Source: Cumulibacter manganitolerans
Lineage (GTDB): Bacteria; Actinomycetota; Actinomycetes; Mycobacteriales; Antricoccaceae
Direction: 5' to 3'
DNA: 43,370 bases
Assembly: GCF_009602465.1 (NCBI RefSeq)
Contig: NZ_WBKP01000033.1
Location: forward strand, 1-43,370
Part shown: positions 24,154 to 33,447 of the stretch, piece by piece
Layout: the number at the start of each line of letters is the position of its first letter
Position numbering within the stretch: position 1 is the first letter of the stretch
Made by a program: the position numbers and the translations under genes
The notes under the pieces: generated by a model
The model's database searches: none
Told to the model about the DNA's origin: nothing
Seen by the model: the letters and a program-made list of their open reading frames with translations, nothing else

Positions 24154-24513
24154 ATGGACGACGAGCTTCAGCAGCAGCGCACGACGTTGCTCGAGCTGCG
24201 CGTGGACGCGGCGGAGCGGCTCGCCACGACGTCCCGGATGCTCCAGTCGCTGCTCGCCGACCGGGCGGGCGCCAACGACGACGACGAGCACGACCCGGAC
24301 GGCGCGACACTGTCGTCGGAGTGGTCGCGGCTCACCGGGCTCGAAGAGGCGGCCGCGGCAAAGCTCGCGCAGGTCGACGACGCGCTGGCGCGGCTGGACG
24401 CCGGCACCTACGGCATCTGCGTCAGCTGCGGGCAACCGATTCCGGCGGCGCGCCTGGAGGCGCGTCCGTTCGCCGAGCGCTGCGTGCGGTGCGCGGAGAA
24501 GTTCGTCGGCTGA
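24154..24513 (+). CDS. DksA/TraR-type C4 zinc-finger protein
   Basis: 119 residues. The N-terminal 75 residues form a charged coiled-coil-like stretch, and the C-terminus carries the zinc finger CVSCG...RCVRC (four Cys, about 90-113) with GTYGICVSCGQPIP typical of the family. DksA-type proteins bind the RNA polymerase secondary channel; actinobacterial members are short relatives with less clear roles. TAGAGT ends 6 bases before the ATG, suggesting a leaderless transcript. The stop is 8 bases from the convergent ligase gene. Confidence 0.88.
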   Translation: MDDELQQQRTTLLELRVDAAERLATTSRMLQSLLADRAGANDDDEHDPDGATLSSEWSRLTGLEEAAAAKLAQVDDALARLDAGTYGICVSCGQPIPAARLEARPFAERCVRCAEKFVG

Positions 24514-24521
24514 CGAGCGGC

Positions 24522-26048
24522 CTACCCCTGGCCGTCCTTGGCCTTGTCGCGCAGCTCGTTCTTGCGGATCTTGCCGATCGACGTCCGGGGAAACTCGTCG
24601 ACGAAGTGCACCTCGTGCGGCACCTTGAACCGGGCCAGGCTGTCGAGGCAGTGCGCGCGGAGCTCCTCGGCGTCCACGGACTGCCCCGGCACCACCTGCA
24701 CGAAGGCGACGATGCGCTCGTCCCTCCAAGTGTCGGGCACGCCGACGACGGCCGCGTCCGAGACGGCCTGGTGCGTCGTCAGCACCCGCTCGACCTCGGC
24801 GGAGGCGACGTTCTCGGCCTTGACCTTTATGACGTCCTTAGTGCGGTCCAGGAAGTAGAAGTAGCCGAGCTCGTCCATCATCATCGTGTCGCCCGTGCAG
24901 AACCGGCCGTCACGGTTGGTCGCGGCGGTGATGTCCGGGTCGCGGTAGTACTCCTCGAGCCGCGGGCTGCCGATGTAGCGGGCCTCCCCCGGCTGGCCGG
25001 CCGGCACCTCGCGGTCCTCCGCGTCGAAAACCGCGATGTCGATGCCGGTCTGCGGCAGGCCGATCGACCGCGGGTTGCGCGGTAGGTAGGGCGGGCAGCG
25101 GGTGCCGATCGTGGCGTCCTCGGTCATGCCCCACAGGTTGATCAGCGGTACGGCGTAGCGCCGTTCGAACTCGTCGATCTCCGCGTCGGCGAGCGCCATG
25201 CCGAACAGCATCATCCGCAGCGAATGCCGCGCGTCGCGGGACTGCTCCGGCAGCTGCATGAGCTGGCGGATCGGGTTGGCGACGAGGCTGCCGACGGTGA
25301 TGCCGTAGGTGCGGACCTGCGCCCAGTACCGGGTGGCGTCGAACGCCTCGGCGAGGACGAGGGTGCTGCCGGTGACCACCGCGCACAGCAGCGACAGGCT
25401 CATGGCGTTGATGTGGAAGAGCGGCAGCACGCAGAGGCTGCGGTCGTCCGGGCGGAGCCGTTGGTGCTGCGCGTTGACCTCGCCGGAGAGCACGAGCGCC
25501 TGATGGCTGAGCACGACGCCCTTGGGGCGAGCCGTCGTCCCGGAGGAGTACATCAGCACGGCCGGGTCGCTCGCCGCGACGTCGACCGCCGGCGGCTCAT
25601 CGTCCCTCATGTATGTGGCTAGATCGTCGGTGCAGATGACTTCCGGCGTCTTGCCGCTGGACAGCTTCGCGGCTTGGGTGGCAACCTCCAGCCGGCCGGG
25701 ATCGCAGATGATCGATGCGACCTCCGCATGCTCGAGCACGTACTGCAGCTCGTCGATGGCGTACGAGGCGATTGTGGGTGTCGCGATCGCGCCGAGCCGC
25801 GCGATCGCGAACAGCCCCACGACGAACTCGGGCCGGTTCACCATGTGCAGGACGACGTGGTCGCCCTTACCGACGCCGCTGCGCGCGAGCCCCGCAGCCA
25901 GCCGGCCGGCTCGCTCGTGCAGGTCACCGTACGACAGCTCGGTCCAGCGGCCGTCGGTTGATTCGAAAATCAGCGCGATGCGGTCGGCATCCACCTCGGC
26001 GCGATGCGCGAGGACATGGTTCAAGGTCAGGTTGCCGGTGGCCAGCAT
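24522..26048 (-). CDS. AMP-dependent acyl-CoA ligase (CaiC-like)
   Basis: 508 residues of the ANL superfamily. VLMYSSGTTARPKGVVLSH (P-loop), LFHINAMSLSLLC, NLWGMTEDATIGT (motif A5), GRFCTGDTMMMDELGYFYFLDR (in parts) and RTSIGKIRKNELR with the catalytic Lys. Overall nearest in pattern to crotonobetaine/carnitine-CoA ligases and other short acyl-CoA synthetases, substrate not determinable. ATG 26048 has AAAGGA upstream; the in-frame extension to 26177 is not credible. A second ligase, differing in type from the FadD-like one at 21625. Confidence 0.88.
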   Translation of the reverse strand: MLATGNLTLNHVLAHRAEVDADRIALIFESTDGRWTELSYGDLHERAGRLAAGLARSGVGKGDHVVLHMVNRPEFVVGLFAIARLGAIATPTIASYAIDELQYVLEHAEVASIICDPGRLEVATQAAKLSSGKTPEVICTDDLATYMRDDEPPAVDVAASDPAVLMYSSGTTARPKGVVLSHQALVLSGEVNAQHQRLRPDDRSLCVLPLFHINAMSLSLLCAVVTGSTLVLAEAFDATRYWAQVRTYGITVGSLVANPIRQLMQLPEQSRDARHSLRMMLFGMALADAEIDEFERRYAVPLINLWGMTEDATIGTRCPPYLPRNPRSIGLPQTGIDIAVFDAEDREVPAGQPGEARYIGSPRLEEYYRDPDITAATNRDGRFCTGDTMMMDELGYFYFLDRTKDVIKVKAENVASAEVERVLTTHQAVSDAAVVGVPDTWRDERIVAFVQVVPGQSVDAEELRAHCLDSLARFKVPHEVHFVDEFPRTSIGKIRKNELRDKAKDGQG

Positions 26049-26362
26049 GCGCGTGATCCTTTCGCAGAGTCCCGTTGCGCGCCAAGTTACCCAAGCCACA
26101 TCCCGATGGCGAGCGGCGAACGATGTTAGCCATACGAGTCGCCGCATGATTTCGGCAGCGTCGCGAGGCGTCGCCAACCGCTCGGAGGTCGCGCCCGAAC
26201 GCAGACGCCCAAGATCGGCAACGACACCTCATCCTCACCGCCGACCTACCGGGAGACGTGGGGCCGTTCCGGTTAGAGTGACCGAGTCAACGCGGATCGA
26301 CGAGCTTCCAGTTACGGACACGCTCCCCCGCACGCTTATGTCGTGCTGCCCGGGAGTTTGTT
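26049..26362. other. Intergenic region, 314 bases
   Basis: Divergent control region between the CaiC-like ligase and the DUF2075 gene. G+C is visibly lower from about 26080 on, marking the left border of a compositionally distinct segment. No long repeat, tRNA or integrase is seen. The frames crossing it have no coding bias. Confidence 0.45.
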
Positions 26363-28219
26363 GTGTCGTCGCTGCTGCGCTGTTCCGCAGGCAGTTTCTC
26401 CGCACTCGAACTGAACCTCGAGGCACGTCTTGCAGAGCAGATGAAGCACTCCACCGGGCGGTATCCGTCGCCTGGCGAGCGGCGATCCTGGGCTCGCAGC
26501 CTGCCGGTTCTCGCATCCGACCTGTGCGATGCGGGACTCGCTGAGGTGGAGATGCTTGTCGAGTTTCAGCTGCCACTCACGAGCAAACGCGCCGACGTGG
26601 TCCTGGCGGGGCTCGACCACAGCGGCAACCCTGCCTACATTGTGATCGAGCTTAAGCAATGGTCGGAGGCGGAGCGCTTTGAGGACAGCGAAGAACTAGT
26701 ACTGGTGGGCGGATATGGAAGTCGGCCGGTCACCCATCCCACGCGCCAGGTTAGCAACTACGTCGAGTACCTCAGCGACTTCACCGCGACGCTGGCGGGC
26801 AAGGCCGACGCCGTTCGAGGGATTGCCTACCTCCATAACGCAACCGACAACGGCGTGAGTGATCTGCTCGAGGTAGCTCAGGCACCGGAAGGGCGATTGT
26901 TTACGGGGCAGCGCCGCGCGCTGCTACGTGAGTACCTGCAGCAGGTCTTTTCGTCCGCGAGTGGTGCGAGGGCCGCTGACCAGCTCTTGGCAAGCGCGAT
27001 TCGACCATCCCGCCAGCTGATGGCAGTCGCAGCCGACGAAGTGCAGAGACGTGAGATGTTCACGCTGCTTGACGAGCAGAGGGACGCGTACAACTACGTG
27101 CTGCACCATGTCAAGAAGGCGTCGCATCTGAACACGAAGACGGCCGTGATCATCTCGGGTGGGCCTGGCAGTGGCAAGAGCGTCATTGCCCTTTCGCTCA
27201 TGGGTGAACTGAGCCGGCAGGGACGGACGGTCATCCATGCGACCGGCTCCCAGTCCTTCACCAAGACTCTGCGCAAGGTCGCCGCAGCGCGAAACCCGCG
27301 TGTGCGAAAGACCTTCCTCTACTTCAACTCATTCATGTCGATGGAGCCGAACTCGCTCGACTGCGTGATCCTCGATGAGGCGCACCGAATCCGCGAAACA
27401 TCGGTAAATAGATATACGCGCGCGGAATTGCGGACGGAACGCCCGCAGATCGACGAACTGTTGTCCGTCTCGCGCACCCCTGTCTTCCTTTTGGACCAGT
27501 TTCAAGTTGTGCGTCCGGGCGAGATGGGCACGATCGCCGAGATCCGGACGGCTGCGGCAGCCCAAGGCATCGATGTCATGCAAATCGACCTCGACGATCA
27601 ATTCCGATGTGGTGGTTCCTTGGAGTACGTCCGTTGGGTCGAGGGGATCTTGGGGCTGGGCGGGGCGCCTATGCACGCCTGGCCAGGTGATGAGCACTTC
27701 GCCGTCGAGGTGATGGAAAGCCCCGAGGAACTGGAGGCGTGGCTCGCTGCGAAAAACTCCGCCGGCTACGGGGCTCGTATGAGCGCGGGCTACTGCTGGA
27801 GGTGGAGCGATCCCCGTCCCGACGGCTCACTAGTGCCGGATGTGCAGATCGGCTCGTGGTCGAGACCATGGAACTTGAAGGGCGACCGCTCGATCGGGGG
27901 CGTACCTCCTGCGCCGCTGTGGGCGACGGACGCGGCCGGCTTCGGTCAGGTCGGCTGCATCTACACCGCGCAGGGGTTCGAGTACGACTTCGCCGGTGTA
28001 ATCATCGGCCCTGACCTCGTATGGCGTGACAACTCGTGGCAAATCGTGCGCGCCGCCAACAAGGACCCTGCGTTGCGGAGCCTGACCCAAGTCTCCGATG
28101 AGCAATTCGACCGACTCGTCAAGAACGTCTACAAGGTTCTCTTGACGCGCGGCATGCAGGGCGTCGGAATCTACTCACCTGATCGCGAGACGCTCGACCA
28201 TATCGCCGGCCTCATTTAG
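26363..28219 (+). CDS. PD-(D/E)XK nuclease-like plus DUF2075 helicase-type ATPase
   Basis: 618 residues, GTG start with GGGAG upstream. N-terminal 100 residues: VEFQLPLTSKRADVVLAG then YIVIELKQWSEAE, giving Glu67, Asp78, Glu96 and Lys98, the PD-(D/E)XK nuclease pattern, with Gln129 in HPTRQVSNY. DUF2075 part: GGPGSGKS (Walker A, 266-273), VILDEAHR (Walker B, 335-342), LLDQFQVVRPGE, LDDQFRCGGS, YTAQGFEYDFAGVIIGPDL and LLTRGMQGV, equivalents of SF1 motifs. Nucleic-acid cleavage driven by ATP is inferred. Less biased codons than neighbours suggest horizontal origin; such proteins are common in defence islands. No partner gene is adjacent. Confidence 0.82.
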   Translation: MSSLLRCSAGSFSALELNLEARLAEQMKHSTGRYPSPGERRSWARSLPVLASDLCDAGLAEVEMLVEFQLPLTSKRADVVLAGLDHSGNPAYIVIELKQWSEAERFEDSEELVLVGGYGSRPVTHPTRQVSNYVEYLSDFTATLAGKADAVRGIAYLHNATDNGVSDLLEVAQAPEGRLFTGQRRALLREYLQQVFSSASGARAADQLLASAIRPSRQLMAVAADEVQRREMFTLLDEQRDAYNYVLHHVKKASHLNTKTAVIISGGPGSGKSVIALSLMGELSRQGRTVIHATGSQSFTKTLRKVAAARNPRVRKTFLYFNSFMSMEPNSLDCVILDEAHRIRETSVNRYTRAELRTERPQIDELLSVSRTPVFLLDQFQVVRPGEMGTIAEIRTAAAAQGIDVMQIDLDDQFRCGGSLEYVRWVEGILGLGGAPMHAWPGDEHFAVEVMESPEELEAWLAAKNSAGYGARMSAGYCWRWSDPRPDGSLVPDVQIGSWSRPWNLKGDRSIGGVPPAPLWATDAAGFGQVGCIYTAQGFEYDFAGVIIGPDLVWRDNSWQIVRAANKDPALRSLTQVSDEQFDRLVKNVYKVLLTRGMQGVGIYSPDRETLDHIAGLI

Positions 28220-28442
28220 CCGGACTTCTACTCCGTGCCCGGTCAAGGGTTACCTGCGATCACAAGCCGGAGGTACAAGTCGGCGACGACGTATCGGGTG
28301 AGCTTCATGCGATACGTTCGAGCGGAAGCAGCTAGATCGCGCGCCCTACAGCGCCCCATGTTGATCAACGTGGGCCGCATCGATCTCGACTTGCGGGAAT
28401 CGACGCACGTCGTCTCTCAACGCAGCACGAAAGGCATTCCAG

Positions 28443-29474
28443 ATGAAGATCGACGGGAACGTCGGCGGACCGGTCAACAGCGACGCGGTCGTCAGCCTCA
28501 CCGACATCGCTGCGCAGGCCCAGGCTGCGGAGGAAGTCGGGTACGACGGGGTCTGGACCGCCGAGACCAGTCACGACCCGTTCCTCCCACTGATGGTCGC
28601 CGCGGAACGTTCCTCCAAGCTCACGCTCGGCACCTCCATCGCGGTGGCCTTCGCGCGCAACCCGATGACGGTGGCGACCACCGCCAACGACCTGCACGCC
28701 TACAGCGAGGGCCGCTTCATCCTCGGCCTCGGCACCCAGATCAAGGCGCACATCGAGCGCCGCTTCAGCATGCCGTGGTCCGAGCCGGTCAAGCGGATGC
28801 GCGAGTTCATCGGGGCGCTGCACGCGATCTGGACGTCCTGGGAGACCGGCGACCCGCTGCGCTTCCACGGCGACTTCTACCGGCATACCCTGATGACCCC
28901 GATGTTCTCCCCCGGCGTGAACCCGTGGGGGCGCCCCGCGGTCATGCTCGCCGCCGTCGGACCGAAGATGACGGCGGTCGCCGCCGAGGCCGCCGACGGG
29001 CTGCTCGCGCACGGGTTCACCACCGAGCTCTACATGCGCGAGGTGACCATCCCGCAGGTCGAGGCCGGGCTGCGGACGTCGGGCCGCACCCGCGAGCAGT
29101 ACACCGTCAGCTACCCGGGGCTGATCGCGACCGGCACCGACGAGAGGTCCTTCGAGGCCGCCTGCCGCGGCGTCCGCGGGCAGATCTCCTTCTACGGCTC
29201 CACCCCGGCGTACCGGGGCGTCCTCGACATGCACGGCTGGGGCGACCTGCACGAGGAGCTGCACGCGCTCTCGCTGCGCGGCGAGTGGCAGACCATGGCC
29301 ACCCTCATCGACGATGACGTCCTGAACACCTTCGCGGTCGTCGGCGAGCCGGAGCAGATCGGGCCGGAGGTCCTGCGCCGATTCGACGGCCTGGTCGACC
29401 GGTTCAGCATCTACGCGCCGTACGACCTCGACGACGCCGTCCGCGCCCGGATCGTCGCCGACCTGCACGCGTAG
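28443..29474 (+). CDS. F420-dependent LLM-class oxidoreductase
   Basis: 343 residues, luciferase-like TIM-barrel. AAEEVGYDGVWTAETSHDPFLPLMVAAE, LGTSIAVAFARNPMTVATTANDL and EGRFILGLGTQIKAHIERRF fit the actinobacterial TIGR03617-type family, which uses F420. AAAGG precedes the ATG. Followed after 11 bases by an FMN-binding protein, so probably one transcript. Substrate unknown. Confidence 0.88.
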   Translation: MKIDGNVGGPVNSDAVVSLTDIAAQAQAAEEVGYDGVWTAETSHDPFLPLMVAAERSSKLTLGTSIAVAFARNPMTVATTANDLHAYSEGRFILGLGTQIKAHIERRFSMPWSEPVKRMREFIGALHAIWTSWETGDPLRFHGDFYRHTLMTPMFSPGVNPWGRPAVMLAAVGPKMTAVAAEAADGLLAHGFTTELYMREVTIPQVEAGLRTSGRTREQYTVSYPGLIATGTDERSFEAACRGVRGQISFYGSTPAYRGVLDMHGWGDLHEELHALSLRGEWQTMATLIDDDVLNTFAVVGEPEQIGPEVLRRFDGLVDRFSIYAPYDLDDAVRARIVADLHA

Positions 29475-29485
29475 GGTGTGCGGTC

Positions 29486-30103
29486 ATGGTTGACGACCGG
29501 CTGAAGGTCCGCTCGTACCCGCAGCGGGCGCGATACGACCTCCAGTTCGCCGCCGAGGTCCTGGACGCCGGGCGGATCGGCCACCTCGCGCTGACCCGCG
29601 ACGGCTTCCCGCATCTCGTCCCGATGATGTTCGTGCGCGTCGACCGCGCTGTGCACGTGCACTGCCGCGCCGGCACCCAGCTCGCGACCGATCTCGCCGG
29701 CGGCGCGCGGGTGGCGTTCGCGGTGACGATCGCGGACGGCGTGGTGCTCGCGAACGAGGTGCGCTTCCACTCGATGAACTATCGGTCGCTAGTCGTGCAC
29801 GGCGTCGCTGAGGAGGTCACCGACGAGGCGGCCAAACGGGCGAGCTTCGACGCGCTCGCCGAGCACGTCTGGCCGGGACGCCGCGGGCTGTCCCCCGCCA
29901 CCACCGAGCAGCTGAGCACCGTCGCACTGTTCGCGATCCCGCTCGTGGAGTTCAGCGGCAAGCAGCGCACCGGTCCCCCGCTGGCCGGCATCACGCCGCG
30001 GCCAAACGTGTGGACCGGGCACGTCGACCTGCACGAGTCCCCCGGCGCCTTCCACCGGGCCGTCGACGGCGCCGACGCGCCGGAGCCACCCTGGCCGTTC
30101 TGA
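29486..30103 (+). CDS. Pyridoxamine 5'-phosphate oxidase-related FMN-binding protein
   Basis: 205 residues, split-barrel flavin-binding fold of the Pyridox_ox_2 type (relatives include NimA nitroimidazole reductases). RYDLQFAAEVLDAGRIGHLAL, FPHLVPMMFVRVDRAVHVHCRA and VRFHSMNYRSLVVHGVAEEV are typical. A real PNP oxidase is unlikely because those pathway residues are missing. It follows the LLM oxidoreductase by 11 bases and may serve the same redox chemistry. Confidence 0.85.
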   Translation: MVDDRLKVRSYPQRARYDLQFAAEVLDAGRIGHLALTRDGFPHLVPMMFVRVDRAVHVHCRAGTQLATDLAGGARVAFAVTIADGVVLANEVRFHSMNYRSLVVHGVAEEVTDEAAKRASFDALAEHVWPGRRGLSPATTEQLSTVALFAIPLVEFSGKQRTGPPLAGITPRPNVWTGHVDLHESPGAFHRAVDGADAPEPPWPF

Positions 30104-30139
30104 CCGCACGTGCTGCGGGCGAAAGTCAGACGAGCTCGC

Positions 30140-31228
30140 TCAGCGACGGGGCGCCGGCTCGAATGGGCCGATCTGACGCTGGTGCAGGTGCGCCACGAGC
30201 TCGCCGCGCGTGCCGACGCCGACCTTCTCGAAGATCGACTTGATGTGATCGCGGACCGTGTGCGGGCTGAGGCCGAGCTCGCGCGCGATCTTCTGCGTGG
30301 TGCCGCCCTGCGCCACCCGGCCGACCACCTCGATCTCGCGCCGGGTCAGGCCGTAGCCCTCGAGGATCATCGGGATCACGTCGGCAGGCCGCGCGGGCTC
30401 CACCACGATGGCGACGTTGCCGTCCGGTCCGCTCAGCGGCGCCGAGGTCACCCGCAGCCAGCGACCGGCGGCGCCGTACATTCGCGTGGCCAGGGTCGAC
30501 GAGCTGCCGCTCGAGCGGGCCCGGGAGGCGACGGCGCCGAGGATCGTCGGCAGCTCGCCGTCCATCCCGCGGGTGCGCAGCGCCTCGAGGAGGGGCTCGG
30601 CGGCCGGCGAGGCGCTCACCAGCTGGTTCGTCGGGCCGACCACGACGACCGCGCAGTCGCTGCCGCCGGCGTCCGGACCCATCGCGGTGACCGCGGCGCG
30701 AAGCAGCCGGGCCGCGACGGGAGCCAGCGCCTCCACGGCGGCGGCTTCGGCCTCCGGGAACGGCCCGTCCACGGCGGCGCGGACCAGCGAGGCGACTCCC
30801 CAGCAAGACGAGCCGACGCAGAACGCCACCCGCAGCTCGTCGGCCGCCCCGAGCGGGCCGTAGATCTCCCAGGTGGACGCGCGGGTCACGTCGCCGTCCG
30901 TGGCCTCCACGAGGGTGGCGACGTACCGCGGGCCGCGCGCCAGGTCGACGAACTTGTTGAACCCCGGCACCAGGATCTCGTGGTGCCAGTACGGCTGGCA
31001 GACCGCCGGCTCGAAGCCCTTGATGGCCGCACCGGATCCCGGCAGCAACGTCACCGGGTCGACCGTCATCACCGCCGCCCAGTCGAAGCGGGTGACCAGC
31101 TCCAGCGCGTCCAGCACCTCCCGGACGGCGGCGTCCAAGTTGGCGTCGTGCGCCCTGGCCAAGCGGTCGCGGGCCCGGGCGAGCGCGTCCTCCATGAACC
31201 GACGGTAGTCCCGCAGGCCGTTCGCCAC
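30140..31228 (-). CDS. LuxR-family transcriptional regulator with GAF-like sensor
   Basis: 362 residues. The N-terminal 170 residues look GAF-like (DWAAVMTVDPVTLLPGSGAAI, LRVAFCVGSSCWGVASLVRA), the middle holds a PAS-like stretch (CAVVVVGPTNQLVSASPAAEP), and the C-terminus (LTRREIEVVGRVAQGGTTQK, LGLSPHTVRDHIKSIFEKVG) is a LuxR HTH. GTG 31228 has GAGGGGGT upstream. It is divergent from the SnoaL-like gene by 80 bases, which is its most likely target. Confidence 0.87.
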   Translation of the reverse strand: MANGLRDYRRFMEDALARARDRLARAHDANLDAAVREVLDALELVTRFDWAAVMTVDPVTLLPGSGAAIKGFEPAVCQPYWHHEILVPGFNKFVDLARGPRYVATLVEATDGDVTRASTWEIYGPLGAADELRVAFCVGSSCWGVASLVRAAVDGPFPEAEAAAVEALAPVAARLLRAAVTAMGPDAGGSDCAVVVVGPTNQLVSASPAAEPLLEALRTRGMDGELPTILGAVASRARSSGSSSTLATRMYGAAGRWLRVTSAPLSGPDGNVAIVVEPARPADVIPMILEGYGLTRREIEVVGRVAQGGTTQKIARELGLSPHTVRDHIKSIFEKVGVGTRGELVAHLHQRQIGPFEPAPRR

Positions 31229-31246
31229 ACCCCCTCAATTGCGGGA

Positions 31247-31275
31247 TTCAGCCGCCGGCTGTGCCGTCCTAGCGT
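31247..31275 (+). promoter_or_regulatory. Putative promoter of the SnoaL-like gene
   Basis: TTCAGC (31247-31252) and TAGCGT (31270-31275) are 17 bases apart, a plausible weak -35/-10 pair for the SnoaL-like gene, which has a strong AAGGAGG ribosome site at 31294. The same 80-base gap must hold the LuxR regulator's promoter. Confidence 0.3.
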
Positions 31276-31308
31276 CAGGACCACAAAGACCCTTAAGGAG
31301 GACCCGAC

Positions 31309-31722
31309 ATGACCCCGCATGCGATGGACCAGCTGATCGAGGCGCACCTGGCGGCCGAGAACGCCGGCGACCTGGACGCCGCCGTGGCCGTCTACACCCC
31401 CGACGTCGAACACGACGTGGTCGGGAACCCGGACGGCGCCAACCACGGCGTCGCGGCCGCCCGCGACTTCTACGGCCACCTGCTCTCCGACATCCACACC
31501 GAGACGATGGAGCCGGTGCGAACCCTCTACGGCGAGGACCACTGCACCATCGAGCACCTGTGGAGCGGGACCGTCCCCGGCACATTCATGGGCGTGCCCG
31601 GCAACAACCGGCACATCTCCTTCCGGCTGCTGCACATCTTCGAGTTCCGCGACGGCCTGATCAGCCGGGAGAACGCCTGGCTCGACGCGGGTGCCATCGT
31701 GCAGCAGCTCAGCGCACCGTAG
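31309..31722 (+). CDS. SnoaL-like / NTF2-fold protein
   Basis: 137 residues, cone-shaped NTF2-like fold of the SnoaL type: LIEAHLAAENAGDLDAAVAVYTPDVEHDVVGNP at the start, ARDFYGHLLSDI, and FRLLHIFEFRDGLISRENAWLD at the end. Family members are polyketide cyclases, hydrolases or binding proteins. Unusually strong Shine-Dalgarno (AAGGAGG) predicts high expression. Probably controlled by the divergent LuxR regulator. Confidence 0.85.
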   Translation: MTPHAMDQLIEAHLAAENAGDLDAAVAVYTPDVEHDVVGNPDGANHGVAAARDFYGHLLSDIHTETMEPVRTLYGEDHCTIEHLWSGTVPGTFMGVPGNNRHISFRLLHIFEFRDGLISRENAWLDAGAIVQQLSAP

Positions 31723-31791
31723 AGCTACCGTCTCGCTGTCGGGGTCTCGGGTGAACCGAGGCGAGGAGGCGCGGACGCGTACGCTGCGGCC

Positions 31792-32424
31792 ATGGATTTC
31801 CAGGGCTTCCCCGTCGCCGCGTTGGACTTCTACGAAGACCTGGAGCTGGACAACACCAAGTCGTTCTGGGAGGCGCACAAGCAGGTCTACCTGGAGTCCG
31901 TACGCCGGCCTATGGAGGCGTTGATCGAAGCGCTCTCGACCGACTTCGCAGGCGAGAAGGTCTCCGTCTTCCGTCCGTACCGGGACGTCCGGTTCGCGAA
32001 GGACAAGACGCCCTACAAGATTCACCAGGGCGCGTTCGTCAGCGTCGGGCCGCGCACCGGCTACTACGTGCAGATCGGCGCCACCGGCGTACGGCTCGCG
32101 TCCGGGTTCTACGACGCCACAGCCGAGCGGCTGCGCCTGATCCGCCGCGCGATCGACGACGAGCGGCACGGCGCCGCGTTGGAGAAGATCCTCGCGAGGC
32201 TGAAGCGCGCGGGCTGGGAGATCGGCGGGACGACGCTCAAGACGGCGCCGCGCGGCTGGGATTCATCGCACCCGCGCATCGACCTGCTGCGCCACAAGAC
32301 GCTCACCGCGCGCCGCGACTACGGCTTCGACGACGTCATCCACACGCCCGAGCTCGTCGACCGGATCCGCGCGCACTGGCGGGAGACGACCCCGCTCATT
32401 GAATGGATCAGCACCCACGGCTGA
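31792..32424 (+). CDS. DUF2461 (TIGR02453) family protein
   Basis: 210 residues. FYEDLELDNTKSFWEAHKQVYLESVRRPM, VFRPYRDVRFAKDKTPYKIHQGAFV and YYVQIGATGVRLASGFYDA are the hallmark stretches of this widespread family of unknown function. Complete in length. Single gene, 70 bases after the SnoaL-like gene; no further clue to its role. Confidence 0.9.
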   Translation: MDFQGFPVAALDFYEDLELDNTKSFWEAHKQVYLESVRRPMEALIEALSTDFAGEKVSVFRPYRDVRFAKDKTPYKIHQGAFVSVGPRTGYYVQIGATGVRLASGFYDATAERLRLIRRAIDDERHGAALEKILARLKRAGWEIGGTTLKTAPRGWDSSHPRIDLLRHKTLTARRDYGFDDVIHTPELVDRIRAHWRETTPLIEWISTHG

Positions 32425-32546
32425 GACACTCGGGCTGATCCGTTCGGTGGACTGGTTCAGCGCGGGCGTCCGCTACCCGATCGCACGCGCTCATATCTGC
32501 CTCCGATCAGATTTCGCCTGGTGCCGACGCGCCGTATGGTGCAGCT

Positions 32547-33230
32547 ATGGCGAACTCAAGCTCACTCAGCGAATTGATAAGGACCTATCGCGCGGAATCA
32601 CTCAACGATGACCCGACGGACACCGCACCAGCGGGCAGCGAACCGAGCTGGGACTACTGCTATCGCTGGTTCAACTTCGACGGCCGCGCGCCCCACGATG
32701 AGCGTCGTGACTGTCTAGAGCTCGGTTACTACCTGGCGAACTGGGGGATGTTCCGTGGTTCGGGAGTTTTGATGAGGACAAACCTCGCCGCATTGCGAAA
32801 CACGATTTCCGTCATCGATAGTCACCACGCGGACATGCGAGACGTTGACATCGTAGGCTCCGACGACGAGTGGGCCGCGCTCGATGCCACGTATGAAGCG
32901 CTCGAGAGCGCGCTCCCGGGAAACCCGTCGCCTACGCTCATTACAAAGGTAATGCTCGGCGTTTGGGGATGCGTCCCTGCCATGGACACCTACGTTCTGG
33001 CCGGCATCAAGGACCTGAGGAGCCGCGCCCGCAAGACTGGGCTCGAAACCTTCAACAGACGGTTTTACGACTATCTAAGCCTTCTTCGTCATACACACGC
33101 CGACGAGATAGAGGAACATCGAAACGCCGACCTGCATTCGTTCGGCGAGCCTTCCACCTCGGCTACTCGGCTACCGGCTGGCAAGATCCTCGACATGTAT
33201 CTCTTTCAGGTCGGCAGGAAGACCTCGTGA
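32547..33230 (+). CDS. Conserved hypothetical protein, atypical base composition
   Basis: 227 residues. YYLANWGMFRGSGVLMRTNLAALRNTISVI resembles the YYLASWGMLRGSSFLL segment of a common family of unknown function; RRDCLELG before it also fits. No signal peptide or catalytic motif is recognised. Codon use is more AT-tolerant than in neighbours (many TAT, AAA, GAT), as in the DUF2075 gene, suggesting horizontal gain. Confidence 0.75.
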   Translation: MANSSSLSELIRTYRAESLNDDPTDTAPAGSEPSWDYCYRWFNFDGRAPHDERRDCLELGYYLANWGMFRGSGVLMRTNLAALRNTISVIDSHHADMRDVDIVGSDDEWAALDATYEALESALPGNPSPTLITKVMLGVWGCVPAMDTYVLAGIKDLRSRARKTGLETFNRRFYDYLSLLRHTHADEIEEHRNADLHSFGEPSTSATRLPAGKILDMYLFQVGRKTS

Positions 33231-33285
33231 GTGCCTGATTTACCAAGAAGGGCTATGCCGCAACCCCCGAGGGATCATCGCCGAT

Positions 33286-33306
33286 CGCCGACCACCATCG
33301 TCGGCG
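33286..33306. terminator. Hairpin between convergent genes
   Basis: CGCCGAC (33286-33292) and GTCGGCG (33300-33306) with a 7-base loop, between the hypothetical gene (+) and the DUF1801 gene (-). Likely a bidirectional terminator without a T-run. Confidence 0.4.
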
Positions 33307-33447
33307 GTTCAGCGACCCGCCGGTCGACTTAATCCGCCACAAACAGTGCTGCATGGGCGCAGGCGAGAGTATCGCCTGAGCCAGTCCTGCAGCGTCCCGG
33401 AGACTTGCTCACCTCGCCGACCGACAGACCACCCTCGCCGTCGTAGC

